Positions 35,175-43,772 of a DNA stretch of 64,000 bases are shown one piece after another. Numbering within the stretch: position 1 is the first letter of the stretch; the number at the start of each line of letters is the position of its first letter. The position numbers and the translations under genes were made by a program. The stretch is from contig NZ_BMIK01000002.1 in assembly GCF_014642075.1 (NCBI RefSeq), positions 310,001-374,000 on the forward strand, written 5' to 3'. Origin of the DNA: Parapedobacter defluvii (GTDB lineage Bacteria; Bacteroidota; Bacteroidia; Sphingobacteriales; Sphingobacteriaceae). The notes under the pieces were generated by a model, which did not search any database, was not told the origin of the DNA, and saw only the letters and a list, made by a program, of their open reading frames with translations.

Positions 35175-38100
35175 ATGAATTACAATAAAATCAATAATAG
35201 CATAGGTTGGTTGTGTGGATTGGTAGCCACTGCAGTGTATGTATCAACCGCTGAGCGGACAACGAGTTTTTGGGATTGCGGCGAGTTTATCGCATCCGCA
35301 TTCAAAATGCAGATTGTGCACCAGCCGGGAGCACCCCTATTTTTGATGTTACAGAATGTGTTCTCCAACCTTGCGTTCGGTAATCCCGAACTCATTGCCT
35401 TCTGGATGAATATCGGATCGGCTTTGTCCAGCGGTCTGACTATTGTATTCTTGTTTTGGAGCATCACGGCCCTGGCAAGAAAGGTCCTGTGGAAGCCGGG
35501 TACAGCGCTTACACAGGAAGCGTTGATCCAGATTATCGGAGCCGGTGCAGTGGGAGCTTTGGCGTATACATTCTCAGATACGTTTTGGTTTTCTGCAGTC
35601 GAATCCGAAGTATATGCGATGTCTTCGCTTTGTACGGCCGTCGTATTCTGGGCAATACTGAAATGGGAAGCGCACGCAGACGAACCCGGTGCTGACAGGT
35701 GGCTGCTTTTTATCGCCTATATTATGGGACTGTCCATCGGTGTACACTTATTGAACCTGTTGGCTATCCCGGCTATTGCGCTGCTTATTTATTTCCGGCG
35801 TACGCAGAAGGCTACCAGTGGAGGTGCCGTCAAAGCACTGCTGATTGGTTTTGTAGTCGTAGCTGTGGTACTCTGGGGGGTTATCCAGTATCTCATTAAA
35901 TTTGCTGCATACTTTGACCTATTCTTCGTAAATACGCTGGGTATGGGATTTGGTTCAGGGGTGTTGGTATTTACGTTACTGCTGGTTGGCGGTACAGCCT
36001 ACGGCATCTGGTATTCGGTCCAAAAGGTGAAACCTTTACTCAATATCATCCTGCTGTCTTTTGCATTCATTGTATTCGGTTACAGCTCCTTTACGATGAT
36101 TCTGATCCGTGCGAAGGCGGACCCGACGCTCAATAACAGCGACCCGGACAATGTGTTTGCGTTTCTCAGTTATCTGAACCGGGAACAATATGGAGACAAT
36201 CCGCTTTTCAAGGGGCCTTATTTTGATTCCAGACCGGTTGACATTAAATATGGCAGCAATATCTACCGTAAGGGAGCAGAAAAATATGAAGTTGCAGGCC
36301 GCAATTTCGATTATGAATACGATCGGGAAACGGTGTTTCCGCGCATTTATAGCAACCGGGAAGCCTCGCATCAGCAATATTATCGCAGTTACCTCAACCT
36401 GGGGGAAAATGAACAGCCTACGTTTGGCGATAACCTTCGCTTTTTCTTCAGCTACCAGGTGGGGCATATGTATGGAAGGTATTTTCTCTGGAACTTCGTG
36501 GGCAGACAGAACGATCAGCAGGGCCACGGCGATCTGACCACGGGCAACTGGATCAGTGGCATTAAGTTCGTCGACCAATGGCATGTTGGCGGGCAGGATG
36601 CCTTACCGGAATCCCAATTGACAGATCCTTCATACAATAAATTTTATTTTCTGCCGCTTATCTTGGGGCTAATCGGTGCGTTTTGGCATTTCAAACGCCG
36701 GCAACGGGATGCGGGCGTCGTCGGATTGCTGTTTTTTATGACCGGTTTGGCAATCGTGTTATACCTCAACCAGACGCCGTTGCAGCCACGTGAGCGGGAT
36801 TATGCCTATGCAGGTTCGTTTTACGCGTTTGCTATCTGGATCGGTCTCGGTGTAGTCGGCATTACCGAATGGCTGCGGAAGAAGCTCAATGCGCGGACGG
36901 CCGGATGGATTGCGGCCGTCATCGGATTGCTCGCTGGCCCCGTCATTTTAGCCAAAGATGGATGGGACGATCATGACCGTTCCGAAAAATCCCTCGCACG
37001 GGATATTGCACGGGATTACCTGGAGTCCTGCGCGCCGAATGCGATTTTATTTACCTACGGAGATAATGATACCTATCCGCTGTGGTACGTACAGGAGGTC
37101 GAAAATGTGCGGCCTGATATCCGGATTGTAAACCTGAGTCTGCTCAGTGCCGATTGGTATGTACGGCAGATGAAAGACAAGGTTAATGAGGCGGAGCCAT
37201 TGCCCATTACCATTCCCGATGAAAAATATGTGAAAGGTGTGCGTGACGTTATCTATTACCAGGACGCTAAAATTCCAGGATCCGTAGAGTTGAAAAATAT
37301 CGTGGCATTGATGCTGTCCGACAATCCCAATGATAAGCGGCAGGTACAGAGTGAACAGCCTGAAAATTTTCTGCCGACAAAAAATTTACAACTCACCATC
37401 AATAAGGAAGACGTGATCAAAAATAAGGTTGTTCCCGCCGCCTGGCAGGATAGCATCACCCCTGTCATGCAATGGACATACAACCGGAACTACGTGTCCA
37501 GGGCTGAGCTGGCCATCATGGATATCCTGGTAAATAACAATTGGGAGCGGCCGGTTTACTTTGCCACGACTGTGCCCAGTGATAACTTTATGGGATTGGA
37601 TAAATACCTGGTGTCGGAAGGATTTGCGCTGCGGCTTATGCCAATAGATAAAAAGCAGAATACTTCCCAGGGACTTGTGAATGCGGATGCTATTTATGAC
37701 CATGCACTTAACAAATATACCTGGGGTAACATCCGGAATTCACGTTATCTTGATCCGGAATCCTACCGGATGGTGAGCCTGATCCTGAATAATATATATT
37801 CCGCGCCGGCAGAGGCGCTGATTGCTGAAGGAAAGAAGGAAAAAGCGAAGAAACTGCTGAACAATGCGTTGGAATCCATGCCAACCCGGATCTACCGGAT
37901 TATGGATGCATACGGTTATTCGTTTCTCGCCGAAAATCTTTATGCCGTGGGAGAGGCTGATAAGGCCAACGCGCTGGCTGAACGCAACGTGAAATACCTG
38001 GAAGAGCAGCTACGTTATTTTGCGGCAATAGCAGAAACGAAGCCTAACCTGGAGATGCAGAATATCCAGTATAGCATGTTTACGCTGAATCGGTTTGCTG

Positions 38101-38201
38101 AAACCGCGAAGGAACATGGGCAACAGGAGCTGGCGGCGCGTATTGAAAAGATCTTTGGGCAATACGAGACAAAATTTTTCGGCGGGATGCCTGCCAATTA
38201 A
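35175..38201 (+). CDS. DUF2723 (TMEM260/GT117-like) membrane protein, copy 1
   Basis: This 1008-residue integral membrane protein has about a dozen N-terminal helices and a C-terminal soluble part of roughly 400 residues with TPR-like helices (AEALIAEGKKEKAKKLLNNALE). DUF2723 is the bacterial relative of TMEM260, a protein O-mannosyltransferase (GT117) with a GT-C fold. The first external loop carries the acidic motif FWDCGEF expected of GT-C enzymes, and QPGAPLFLMLQNVF follows. It may glycosylate exported proteins from a lipid-linked sugar donor. A close paralogue of the same length follows. Confidence 0.85.
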   Translation: MNYNKINNSIGWLCGLVATAVYVSTAERTTSFWDCGEFIASAFKMQIVHQPGAPLFLMLQNVFSNLAFGNPELIAFWMNIGSALSSGLTIVFLFWSITALARKVLWKPGTALTQEALIQIIGAGAVGALAYTFSDTFWFSAVESEVYAMSSLCTAVVFWAILKWEAHADEPGADRWLLFIAYIMGLSIGVHLLNLLAIPAIALLIYFRRTQKATSGGAVKALLIGFVVVAVVLWGVIQYLIKFAAYFDLFFVNTLGMGFGSGVLVFTLLLVGGTAYGIWYSVQKVKPLLNIILLSFAFIVFGYSSFTMILIRAKADPTLNNSDPDNVFAFLSYLNREQYGDNPLFKGPYFDSRPVDIKYGSNIYRKGAEKYEVAGRNFDYEYDRETVFPRIYSNREASHQQYYRSYLNLGENEQPTFGDNLRFFFSYQVGHMYGRYFLWNFVGRQNDQQGHGDLTTGNWISGIKFVDQWHVGGQDALPESQLTDPSYNKFYFLPLILGLIGAFWHFKRRQRDAGVVGLLFFMTGLAIVLYLNQTPLQPRERDYAYAGSFYAFAIWIGLGVVGITEWLRKKLNARTAGWIAAVIGLLAGPVILAKDGWDDHDRSEKSLARDIARDYLESCAPNAILFTYGDNDTYPLWYVQEVENVRPDIRIVNLSLLSADWYVRQMKDKVNEAEPLPITIPDEKYVKGVRDVIYYQDAKIPGSVELKNIVALMLSDNPNDKRQVQSEQPENFLPTKNLQLTINKEDVIKNKVVPAAWQDSITPVMQWTYNRNYVSRAELAIMDILVNNNWERPVYFATTVPSDNFMGLDKYLVSEGFALRLMPIDKKQNTSQGLVNADAIYDHALNKYTWGNIRNSRYLDPESYRMVSLILNNIYSAPAEALIAEGKKEKAKKLLNNALESMPTRIYRIMDAYGYSFLAENLYAVGEADKANALAERNVKYLEEQLRYFAAIAETKPNLEMQNIQYSMFTLNRFAETAKEHGQQELAARIEKIFGQYETKFFGGMPAN

Positions 38202-38242
38202 CTGTTCAGGAAATCCCGCATCTCTGTTAAAAAATGTTAAAT

Positions 38243-38317
38243 CCGGGCTTGGTGAGCTTGCCTAACCGGTTTATCGCTTAATTTTAAGCGATTATAACGG
38301 ATGGCTCACTAACCCGG
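38243..38317 (+). promoter_or_regulatory. Nested hairpins in the leader of the second DUF2723 gene
   Basis: An inner perfect 8-bp stem (ATCGCTTA/TAAGCGAT, 38273-38292) is enclosed by an imperfect outer stem. Its arms are CCGGGCTTGGTGAGC (38243-38257) and GGCTCACTAACCCGG (38303-38317), and the outer arm ends 2 nt before the ATG. It could terminate the first transcript or control translation of the second copy. Confidence 0.45.
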
Positions 38318-38319
38318 TA

Positions 38320-41300
38320 ATGATGAACTACTCAAAAATCAACAATCTTATTGGATGGTTGTGCGCGCTGGTCGCCACGGTAACCTATGTATTGACAATG
38401 GAACCGACCACCGGTTGGTGGGATCCCGGCGAATTCATAGCAGCCGCACACCGCATGCAGATTGTGCATCAGCCCGGCGCTCCTTTATTCCTTATGCTCC
38501 AAAATGTATTTTCAAACCTGGCATTCGGCGACCCGCAGCGCATTGCCTATTGGATGAATTTCGGATCGGCAGTCTCCAGTGGATTAACGGTTCTCTTTTT
38601 ATTTTGGACCATTACGGCGCTCGTACGCAAAATTGCATGTAAACACGGTGAGCCATTTACTTTCCCGGGGATGTTGCAGGTTATGGGTGCAGGGGTGGTA
38701 GGTGCCCTGGCATACGCGTTTTCAGATACCTTTTGGTTTTCGGCTGTTGAGTCGGAAGTGTATGCGCTATCATCCCTTTGTACAGCCGTGGTTTTTTGGG
38801 CCATCCTGAAATGGGAGGCCCGGGCCGATGAGCCGGGAGGGAACCGATGGCTGGTTTTCATCGCTTACATCATGGGGCTCTCCATCGGTATACACCTGCT
38901 TAATTTGCTGACCATACCGGCGTTGGCAGGGGTGGTATACTTCCGCCGGACACCCCGGGCAACGGCGGGTGGCATTACCAAGGCACTTTTGATCGGGTGT
39001 GTGATACTTGCCGTGATCTTGTGGGGCATTGTCCAGTATCTTGTCAAATTTGCGGCTTATACCGATCTGTTTTTTGTGAATGTGCTGGGAATGCGTTTTG
39101 GAATCGGGGCGTTGTTTTTTATTTTTTCTCTTGTGGGCGGTATCATCTACGGGATAAGATACTCCATCCGCCGGGCAAAGCCGGTGCTCAACCTGGTGCT
39201 GCTATGTCTTGGTTTTGTCATCTTCGGATATGGATCGTTTGCCATGGTGCTGATCCGTGCGGAGGCCAACCCGTCGCTGAACAACAGTCAACCCAATGAT
39301 GCATTCTCCTTCCTCTGGTACCTCAACCGGGGGCAGTTTGGCAGTGAGCCGTTGCTGAAGGGGCCTTATTTCGATTCCCGGTTGACCGATGTAAAACAAG
39401 GAAGCAACGAATATCGGAAAGGTGGAGACCGGTATGAGCCAGCGGGTAATGACGATCAACCGGTATATGACCGGACAACCCTTTTTCCACGTATATACAG
39501 CAACCGGGATAATCATGCGCTGGGCTACCGTGCTTGGTTGAATCTAAGCGAAAATGAACGCCCCGAATTTGCGGATAATCTGAAATTCCTGACCTCATAC
39601 CAGCTGAACCATATGTACTGGCGGTATTTCATGTGGAATTTTGCCGGTAGGCAGAACGATGTGGAAGCTCGTTTTGACAGCCACACCGAAGGCAATTGGC
39701 TCAGTGGTATCGAACCTGTCGACCAGTGGCGGCTCGGTGGGCAAAACGCATTACCGGAAGCGGCACGGGAAGATCCGTCGCGAAACACGTATTATTTCCT
39801 TCCGCTAATTCTGGGCCTTGCCGGCCTTGTGTGGCAGGCGCGCCGGAGCGGTAAAGACACCGTCATTATCGGGTTGTTGTTTTTCTTCACCGGGCTGGCG
39901 GTGGTCTTGTACCTCAATCAACCTCCCTTGCAGCCGCGTGAGCGGGACTATGCGTATGCCGGTTCGTTTTATGCCTTTGCTATTTGGATCGGTATGGGGG
40001 TGGTGGGGATTTCTGAATTATTACGCAGGCGACTTCAGTCGCGCGTCGCCGTTCCCCTGGCGGTCGTCCTCGGCTTTGTGATGGTGCCGGCATTGCTGGG
40101 CACTCAGAATTGGGATGATCACGACCGTTCGGATCGCTATATGGCCCGTGACATGGCCCGTAATTACCTGGAATCCTGCGCACCCAATGCGATACTTTTT
40201 ACCTATATCGATAACGACACGTATCCCCTTTGGTACCTGCAAGAAGTGGAAGGAGTACGGACCGACGTCCGGGTGGTCAATCTGAGTTTATTGGGGATGG
40301 ACTGGGCGGTGCGGCAGATGAAATTGCCGATCAACGATGCGCAAGCATTGCCCATTACGATGGAAGACCGTCAATTCACCAAAGGTACGCGCGATTACCT
40401 GCATTACCACGATTATGGCATTCAGGACTCGGTCGATCTGGAGAAAATTCTGGCACTCCTTCTTTCTGATAATCCGGCCGATCAACTGGAATATGCAGAT
40501 GGCTCCCGCCGGAATTTCCTGCCCACCAAACACTTCAAACTGACGGTGGACAAGCAACAGGTAGCTGAGAATAAGGTGGTCCCTGAAAAGTGGCAGGGAG
40601 CTATTGTGGATACGATGGAGTGGACCTATCCCCAAAATGGCGTAACACGGGCAGAGCTGGCCCTGATGGACATACTGGTGCACAATCAATGGAAACGCCC
40701 GATCTATTTTGCCTTCACTGTACCGGAAAGCCAACGGCTGGGTCTCGATACGTATCTTGTGTCCGAAGGGTTTGCGTTACGGCTGATGCCTGTCAACGCC
40801 CAAGATGATCCGGAGGTGCGGGAACGGCTCGTCAATACCGATGCCGTATACGAAGCTATCATGCATCGGTTTGCCTGGGGAAACATGAACCGATCGAACT
40901 ACCTGGATCCGACATCCCGCGCGATGGTTGGCGAAACGATTAAGATTTTTTCGGATACCGCCGAGATGCTGATTGCCGAAGGCAATATCGATGCGGCGAA
41001 AAATATCGTCAACCGGGCAACCGAGGTATTGCCGGCAAAAATATATCAGCCGGATATTGCCGCACGTTACCCCGTATTGGCCGATCAGCTCTATACCCTG
41101 GGCGAAACCGAAAAGGCGAATGCATTAGTGGGACGAAATCTCAAATTTTTGGAAGAACAAATGGCTTACTATGCAGCCATTGCCGAAACCCAGTCCCTGA
41201 CGCAAGCCGAGATGATGGGTATCCGCAACAGTTTGTTTGCCCTGCAGCAGTTTTCCGGTTCTGCCGGGGCCCATGGCCAAACAGCCCAATACGAGCAGTT

Positions 41301-41346
41301 GCAGACGGTGCTTGACAAGTACCGGAAACTTTTTTTTGAAGGATGA
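38320..41346 (+). CDS. DUF2723 (TMEM260/GT117-like) membrane protein, copy 2
   Basis: This is a second 1008-residue copy, collinear with the first over its whole length (WWDPGEF in place of FWDCGEF, QPGAPLFLMLQNVFSNLAF identical). The C-terminal soluble half is more diverged. The ATG at 38320 is followed by a second Met that could also serve. The tandem arrangement suggests duplication with possible division of substrates. The truncated Ycf48-like gene overlaps its stop codon (ATGA). Confidence 0.85.
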   Translation: MMNYSKINNLIGWLCALVATVTYVLTMEPTTGWWDPGEFIAAAHRMQIVHQPGAPLFLMLQNVFSNLAFGDPQRIAYWMNFGSAVSSGLTVLFLFWTITALVRKIACKHGEPFTFPGMLQVMGAGVVGALAYAFSDTFWFSAVESEVYALSSLCTAVVFWAILKWEARADEPGGNRWLVFIAYIMGLSIGIHLLNLLTIPALAGVVYFRRTPRATAGGITKALLIGCVILAVILWGIVQYLVKFAAYTDLFFVNVLGMRFGIGALFFIFSLVGGIIYGIRYSIRRAKPVLNLVLLCLGFVIFGYGSFAMVLIRAEANPSLNNSQPNDAFSFLWYLNRGQFGSEPLLKGPYFDSRLTDVKQGSNEYRKGGDRYEPAGNDDQPVYDRTTLFPRIYSNRDNHALGYRAWLNLSENERPEFADNLKFLTSYQLNHMYWRYFMWNFAGRQNDVEARFDSHTEGNWLSGIEPVDQWRLGGQNALPEAAREDPSRNTYYFLPLILGLAGLVWQARRSGKDTVIIGLLFFFTGLAVVLYLNQPPLQPRERDYAYAGSFYAFAIWIGMGVVGISELLRRRLQSRVAVPLAVVLGFVMVPALLGTQNWDDHDRSDRYMARDMARNYLESCAPNAILFTYIDNDTYPLWYLQEVEGVRTDVRVVNLSLLGMDWAVRQMKLPINDAQALPITMEDRQFTKGTRDYLHYHDYGIQDSVDLEKILALLLSDNPADQLEYADGSRRNFLPTKHFKLTVDKQQVAENKVVPEKWQGAIVDTMEWTYPQNGVTRAELALMDILVHNQWKRPIYFAFTVPESQRLGLDTYLVSEGFALRLMPVNAQDDPEVRERLVNTDAVYEAIMHRFAWGNMNRSNYLDPTSRAMVGETIKIFSDTAEMLIAEGNIDAAKNIVNRATEVLPAKIYQPDIAARYPVLADQLYTLGETEKANALVGRNLKFLEEQMAYYAAIAETQSLTQAEMMGIRNSLFALQQFSGSAGAHGQTAQYEQLQTVLDKYRKLFFEG

Positions 41347-41741
41347 CGGCAAAAGGCCTCCTGACATTCCTGATGGTTGTCCTATGGGTTGGGCATGCGC
41401 AAACGCAGCATCTTATGTTGCATGTTCTTCAGGAAGGTAGATCCACCAGCATCCGTGGCTTATCGGTACTGGATGATTCCGTGGCCTGGGTGAGCGGGAA
41501 CAATGGATGGGTGGGGCGTACGACCAACGGGGGAAAGACATGGGACTGGCAACAGGTAGCGGGCCACGAGACAAAAGACTTCCGTGACATCGAAGTATTT
41601 TCAACGGACACCGCACTAGTGATGAGTGCCGGTTCTCCGTTGGTGATCCTCCGTACGACGGATGGAGGCCAATCTTGGCAGGTGGTTAGCTGCCATATTC
41701 CCGTCACATATGAACGAGTGGGAACTTTATCGGTCCCCTGA
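41343..41741 (+). pseudogene. Truncated Ycf48/BNR-repeat-like secreted protein
   Basis: The 132-residue frame has a signal peptide (LLTFLMVVLWVGHAQ) and the first repeats of a Ycf48-like beta-propeller: IRGLSVLDDSVAWVSGNNGWVGRTTNGGKTW and LVILRTTDGGQSWQVV, read in pieces. Intact relatives in Bacteroidota have about 340 residues. Here the similarity stops at QVV and a short unrelated tail ends the frame, so the gene is probably broken. It overlaps the preceding stop codon by 4 nt, so it once followed the DUF2723 pair. Confidence 0.65.
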
Positions 41742-42112
41742 ATATCAGGCATTGCGTAAAAATTTCGAGAAAAAGGTGGAGAAATTGAGACGGAAGAGAG
41801 AACGTTAATGCTATCGACAATCCACAGGCCGCGCATTTCGGTGGTGAACTGTTTTTTGAACCTAGACCATTCAAGATAGACGTGAAGCTGTTGGGGCGGT
41901 TAACGCGACAGAAAAATATCATTCCGGTATCCGCATAAATCAAAAAATTGTAGTAGGTTTGTGACCGTATTCGGGCTTTGCAAAAAGTGGGAAGCGGGCT
42001 CCATGAAGCCATAAAAGGCAGCTAAATTCGAATAAAACCTGTGATGTCAGCACCTGAAAAAAGGCGATGAGATGCAGGCTGCAGGAGGCCTTTACGGACA
42101 AGATATTTTCGA
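41742..42112 (+). other. Decayed interval with coding-like fragments
   Basis: There is no intact gene before pyrR. One frame (ATG 41662 or 41710, stop 41808) ends in LYRSPEYQALRKNFEKK, similar in style to the C-terminal tail of sulfatases. Another frame (about 41787-41937) reads FGGELFFEPRPFKIDVKLLG before its stop. These look like pieces of coding sequence joined out of frame. No clear PyrR-binding leader or terminator was found. Confidence 0.35.
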
Positions 42113-42679
42113 ATGAAACGATCTATTTTATTGGAAGGTCAAAAATTCCAGATTACCATTCAGCGGCTCTGCCACCAACTGATCGAAAATCATGTTGACT
42201 TTTCTGATTCCGTCATCATCGGTATTCAACCGCGTGGCATTTACTTGGGCAGACGGATTATGGAGGAGCTGAAACAGATCCCCGGATTACCCGAGATTGC
42301 ATACGGTGAATTGGATATTACTTTTTTCCGTGATGATTTCAGGAGGAAGGACAGCGGTCCGCTCGTGCCGAGCAGCACCCGTATCGATTTTATCATAGAA
42401 GGGAGAAAAGTCATCCTTATGGACGACGTGCTGTGGACGGGTAGAACAATCCGGGCCGCTATGGACGCATTACAGGCGTTTGGCCGTCCGGCTAAGATTG
42501 AGTTGCTGGTATTGGTGGATCGTCGCTTTTCACGGCAGCTGCCCATTGAACCGGACTATATCGGCATACAGGTCGATTCGATCGATTCACAAAAGGTTAC
42601 GGTTAGCTGGAAAGAAGTGGATACCTACGATCGGATTACACTGTTGACAGAGGAAACTAGTGCATTAATCAGCAAATGA
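42113..42679 (+). CDS. pyrR: Bifunctional pyr regulator / uracil phosphoribosyltransferase
   Basis: This 188-residue type I phosphoribosyltransferase fold has the PRPP loop VILMDDVLWTGRTI at about residues 100-113 and the hood motif GIQPRGIYLGRRI. In other bacteria PyrR binds pyr mRNA leaders and has weak uracil phosphoribosyltransferase activity. The gene overlaps pyrB by 4 nt (ATGA), which fits a role in pyrimidine control. No PyrR-type anti-antiterminator was seen upstream, so RNA regulation here is unproven. Confidence 0.95.
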   Translation: MKRSILLEGQKFQITIQRLCHQLIENHVDFSDSVIIGIQPRGIYLGRRIMEELKQIPGLPEIAYGELDITFFRDDFRRKDSGPLVPSSTRIDFIIEGRKVILMDDVLWTGRTIRAAMDALQAFGRPAKIELLVLVDRRFSRQLPIEPDYIGIQVDSIDSQKVTVSWKEVDTYDRITLLTEETSALISK

Positions 42680-43614
42680 CAGCATCGACAAGGCAAATCA
42701 GCACCCGTCATCTTTTGGGAATCAAAGATCTCAACGAGCATGATATCCAGCTTATTTTTGACACGGCTGATAATTTTAAAGACGTGCTCAACCGTCCGAT
42801 AAAAAAAGTTCCCTCTCTGCGGGATATCACAATAGCCAACGTATTCTTTGAAAATTCGACACGTACACGGTTGTCTTTTGAACTCGCGGAGAAGCGGCTG
42901 TCTGCCGATATCATCAACTTTGCAGCGTCTTCCTCTTCAGTGAGTAAAGGTGAAACACTGATTGACACGGTCAACAATATTTTGGCCATGAAGGTGGATA
43001 TGATCGTAATGCGTCATCCGTACCCCGGTGCAGGGGTTTTTCTGAGTAAACATGTAGATGCGCAGATTGTGAATGCCGGGGATGGTGCCCACGAGCATCC
43101 CACCCAGGCATTGTTGGATGCTTTTTCTATCCGCGAGCGGTACGGTGATGTATCCGGAAAAAAAATTGCCATCATCGGAGACATCCTGCATTCGCGCGTG
43201 GCACTGTCCAATATCCTATGCCTCCGTAAACTAGGTGCTGAGGTGATGGTTTGTGGGCCTACCACATTGATCCCTAAACACATCGGTTCGTTGGGGGTAA
43301 CGGTGGAATACGACTTGATGAAGGCACTGAAATGGTGCGATGTGGCAAATATGCTGCGAATTCAGTTGGAACGACAGGATATCGCTTACTTTCCATCTCT
43401 TAGGGAGTATTCCATGCTTTACGGGTTGAATAAGCAATTGCTGGATTCGCTCGATAAAGAAATTATAATTATGCATCCCGGACCCATAAACCGTGGGGTG
43501 GAAATCACCAGTGATGTAGCCGATAGTCAACATTCCATTATTCTTGACCAGGTTGAGAATGGCGTGGCTATACGGATGGCAGTACTGTATCTGTTAGCAG
43601 GGATACGCGGGTAA
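42676..43614 (+). CDS. pyrB: Aspartate carbamoyltransferase catalytic chain
   Basis: This 312-residue enzyme catalyses the first committed step of pyrimidine synthesis. The carbamoyl-phosphate site STRTRLSFELAEKRL, the HPTQALLDAFSI segment and the C-terminal HPGPINRGVEI are all intact. It is translationally coupled to pyrR. No pyrI regulatory chain follows. A hairpin lies 65 nt after the stop. Confidence 0.97.
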   Translation: MTASTRQISTRHLLGIKDLNEHDIQLIFDTADNFKDVLNRPIKKVPSLRDITIANVFFENSTRTRLSFELAEKRLSADIINFAASSSSVSKGETLIDTVNNILAMKVDMIVMRHPYPGAGVFLSKHVDAQIVNAGDGAHEHPTQALLDAFSIRERYGDVSGKKIAIIGDILHSRVALSNILCLRKLGAEVMVCGPTTLIPKHIGSLGVTVEYDLMKALKWCDVANMLRIQLERQDIAYFPSLREYSMLYGLNKQLLDSLDKEIIIMHPGPINRGVEITSDVADSQHSIILDQVENGVAIRMAVLYLLAGIRG

Positions 43615-43678
43615 GCGCGTACTGCTTGCTGATGTTATTAACATTTGTGGACAACTTTTGAGGAAAACTTCTGGGTTT

Positions 43679-43695
43679 CCCGCTAAATTAGCGGG
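43679..43695 (+). terminator. Short hairpin after pyrB
   Basis: CCCGCT and AGCGGG form a 6-bp GC-rich stem around a 5-nt AT loop, and TTAAATT follows. It lies between pyrB and the promoter of the TPR gene. It may be a weak terminator. Confidence 0.45.
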
Positions 43696-43700
43696 TTAAA

Positions 43701-43733
43701 TTGGGTAAGGTGTATTTTATGGCCTTAACTTTG
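43701..43733 (+). promoter_or_regulatory. Candidate promoter of the envelope operon
   Basis: TTG is followed after 22 nt by TAACTTTG, an exact TAnnTTTG box, 39 nt upstream of the TPR gene ATG. The spacing is slightly longer than usual. Confidence 0.45.
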
Positions 43734-43772
43734 CGTGGAAAAGAGGAGTAAAAACAGAATTAATTTGACGGC

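Noticed and set aside
41704-42012. Minus-strand frame of 102 codons before pyrR
   Set aside because: Its composition is Ser-, Phe- and Cys-rich without any motif; plus-strand fragments are more protein-like.
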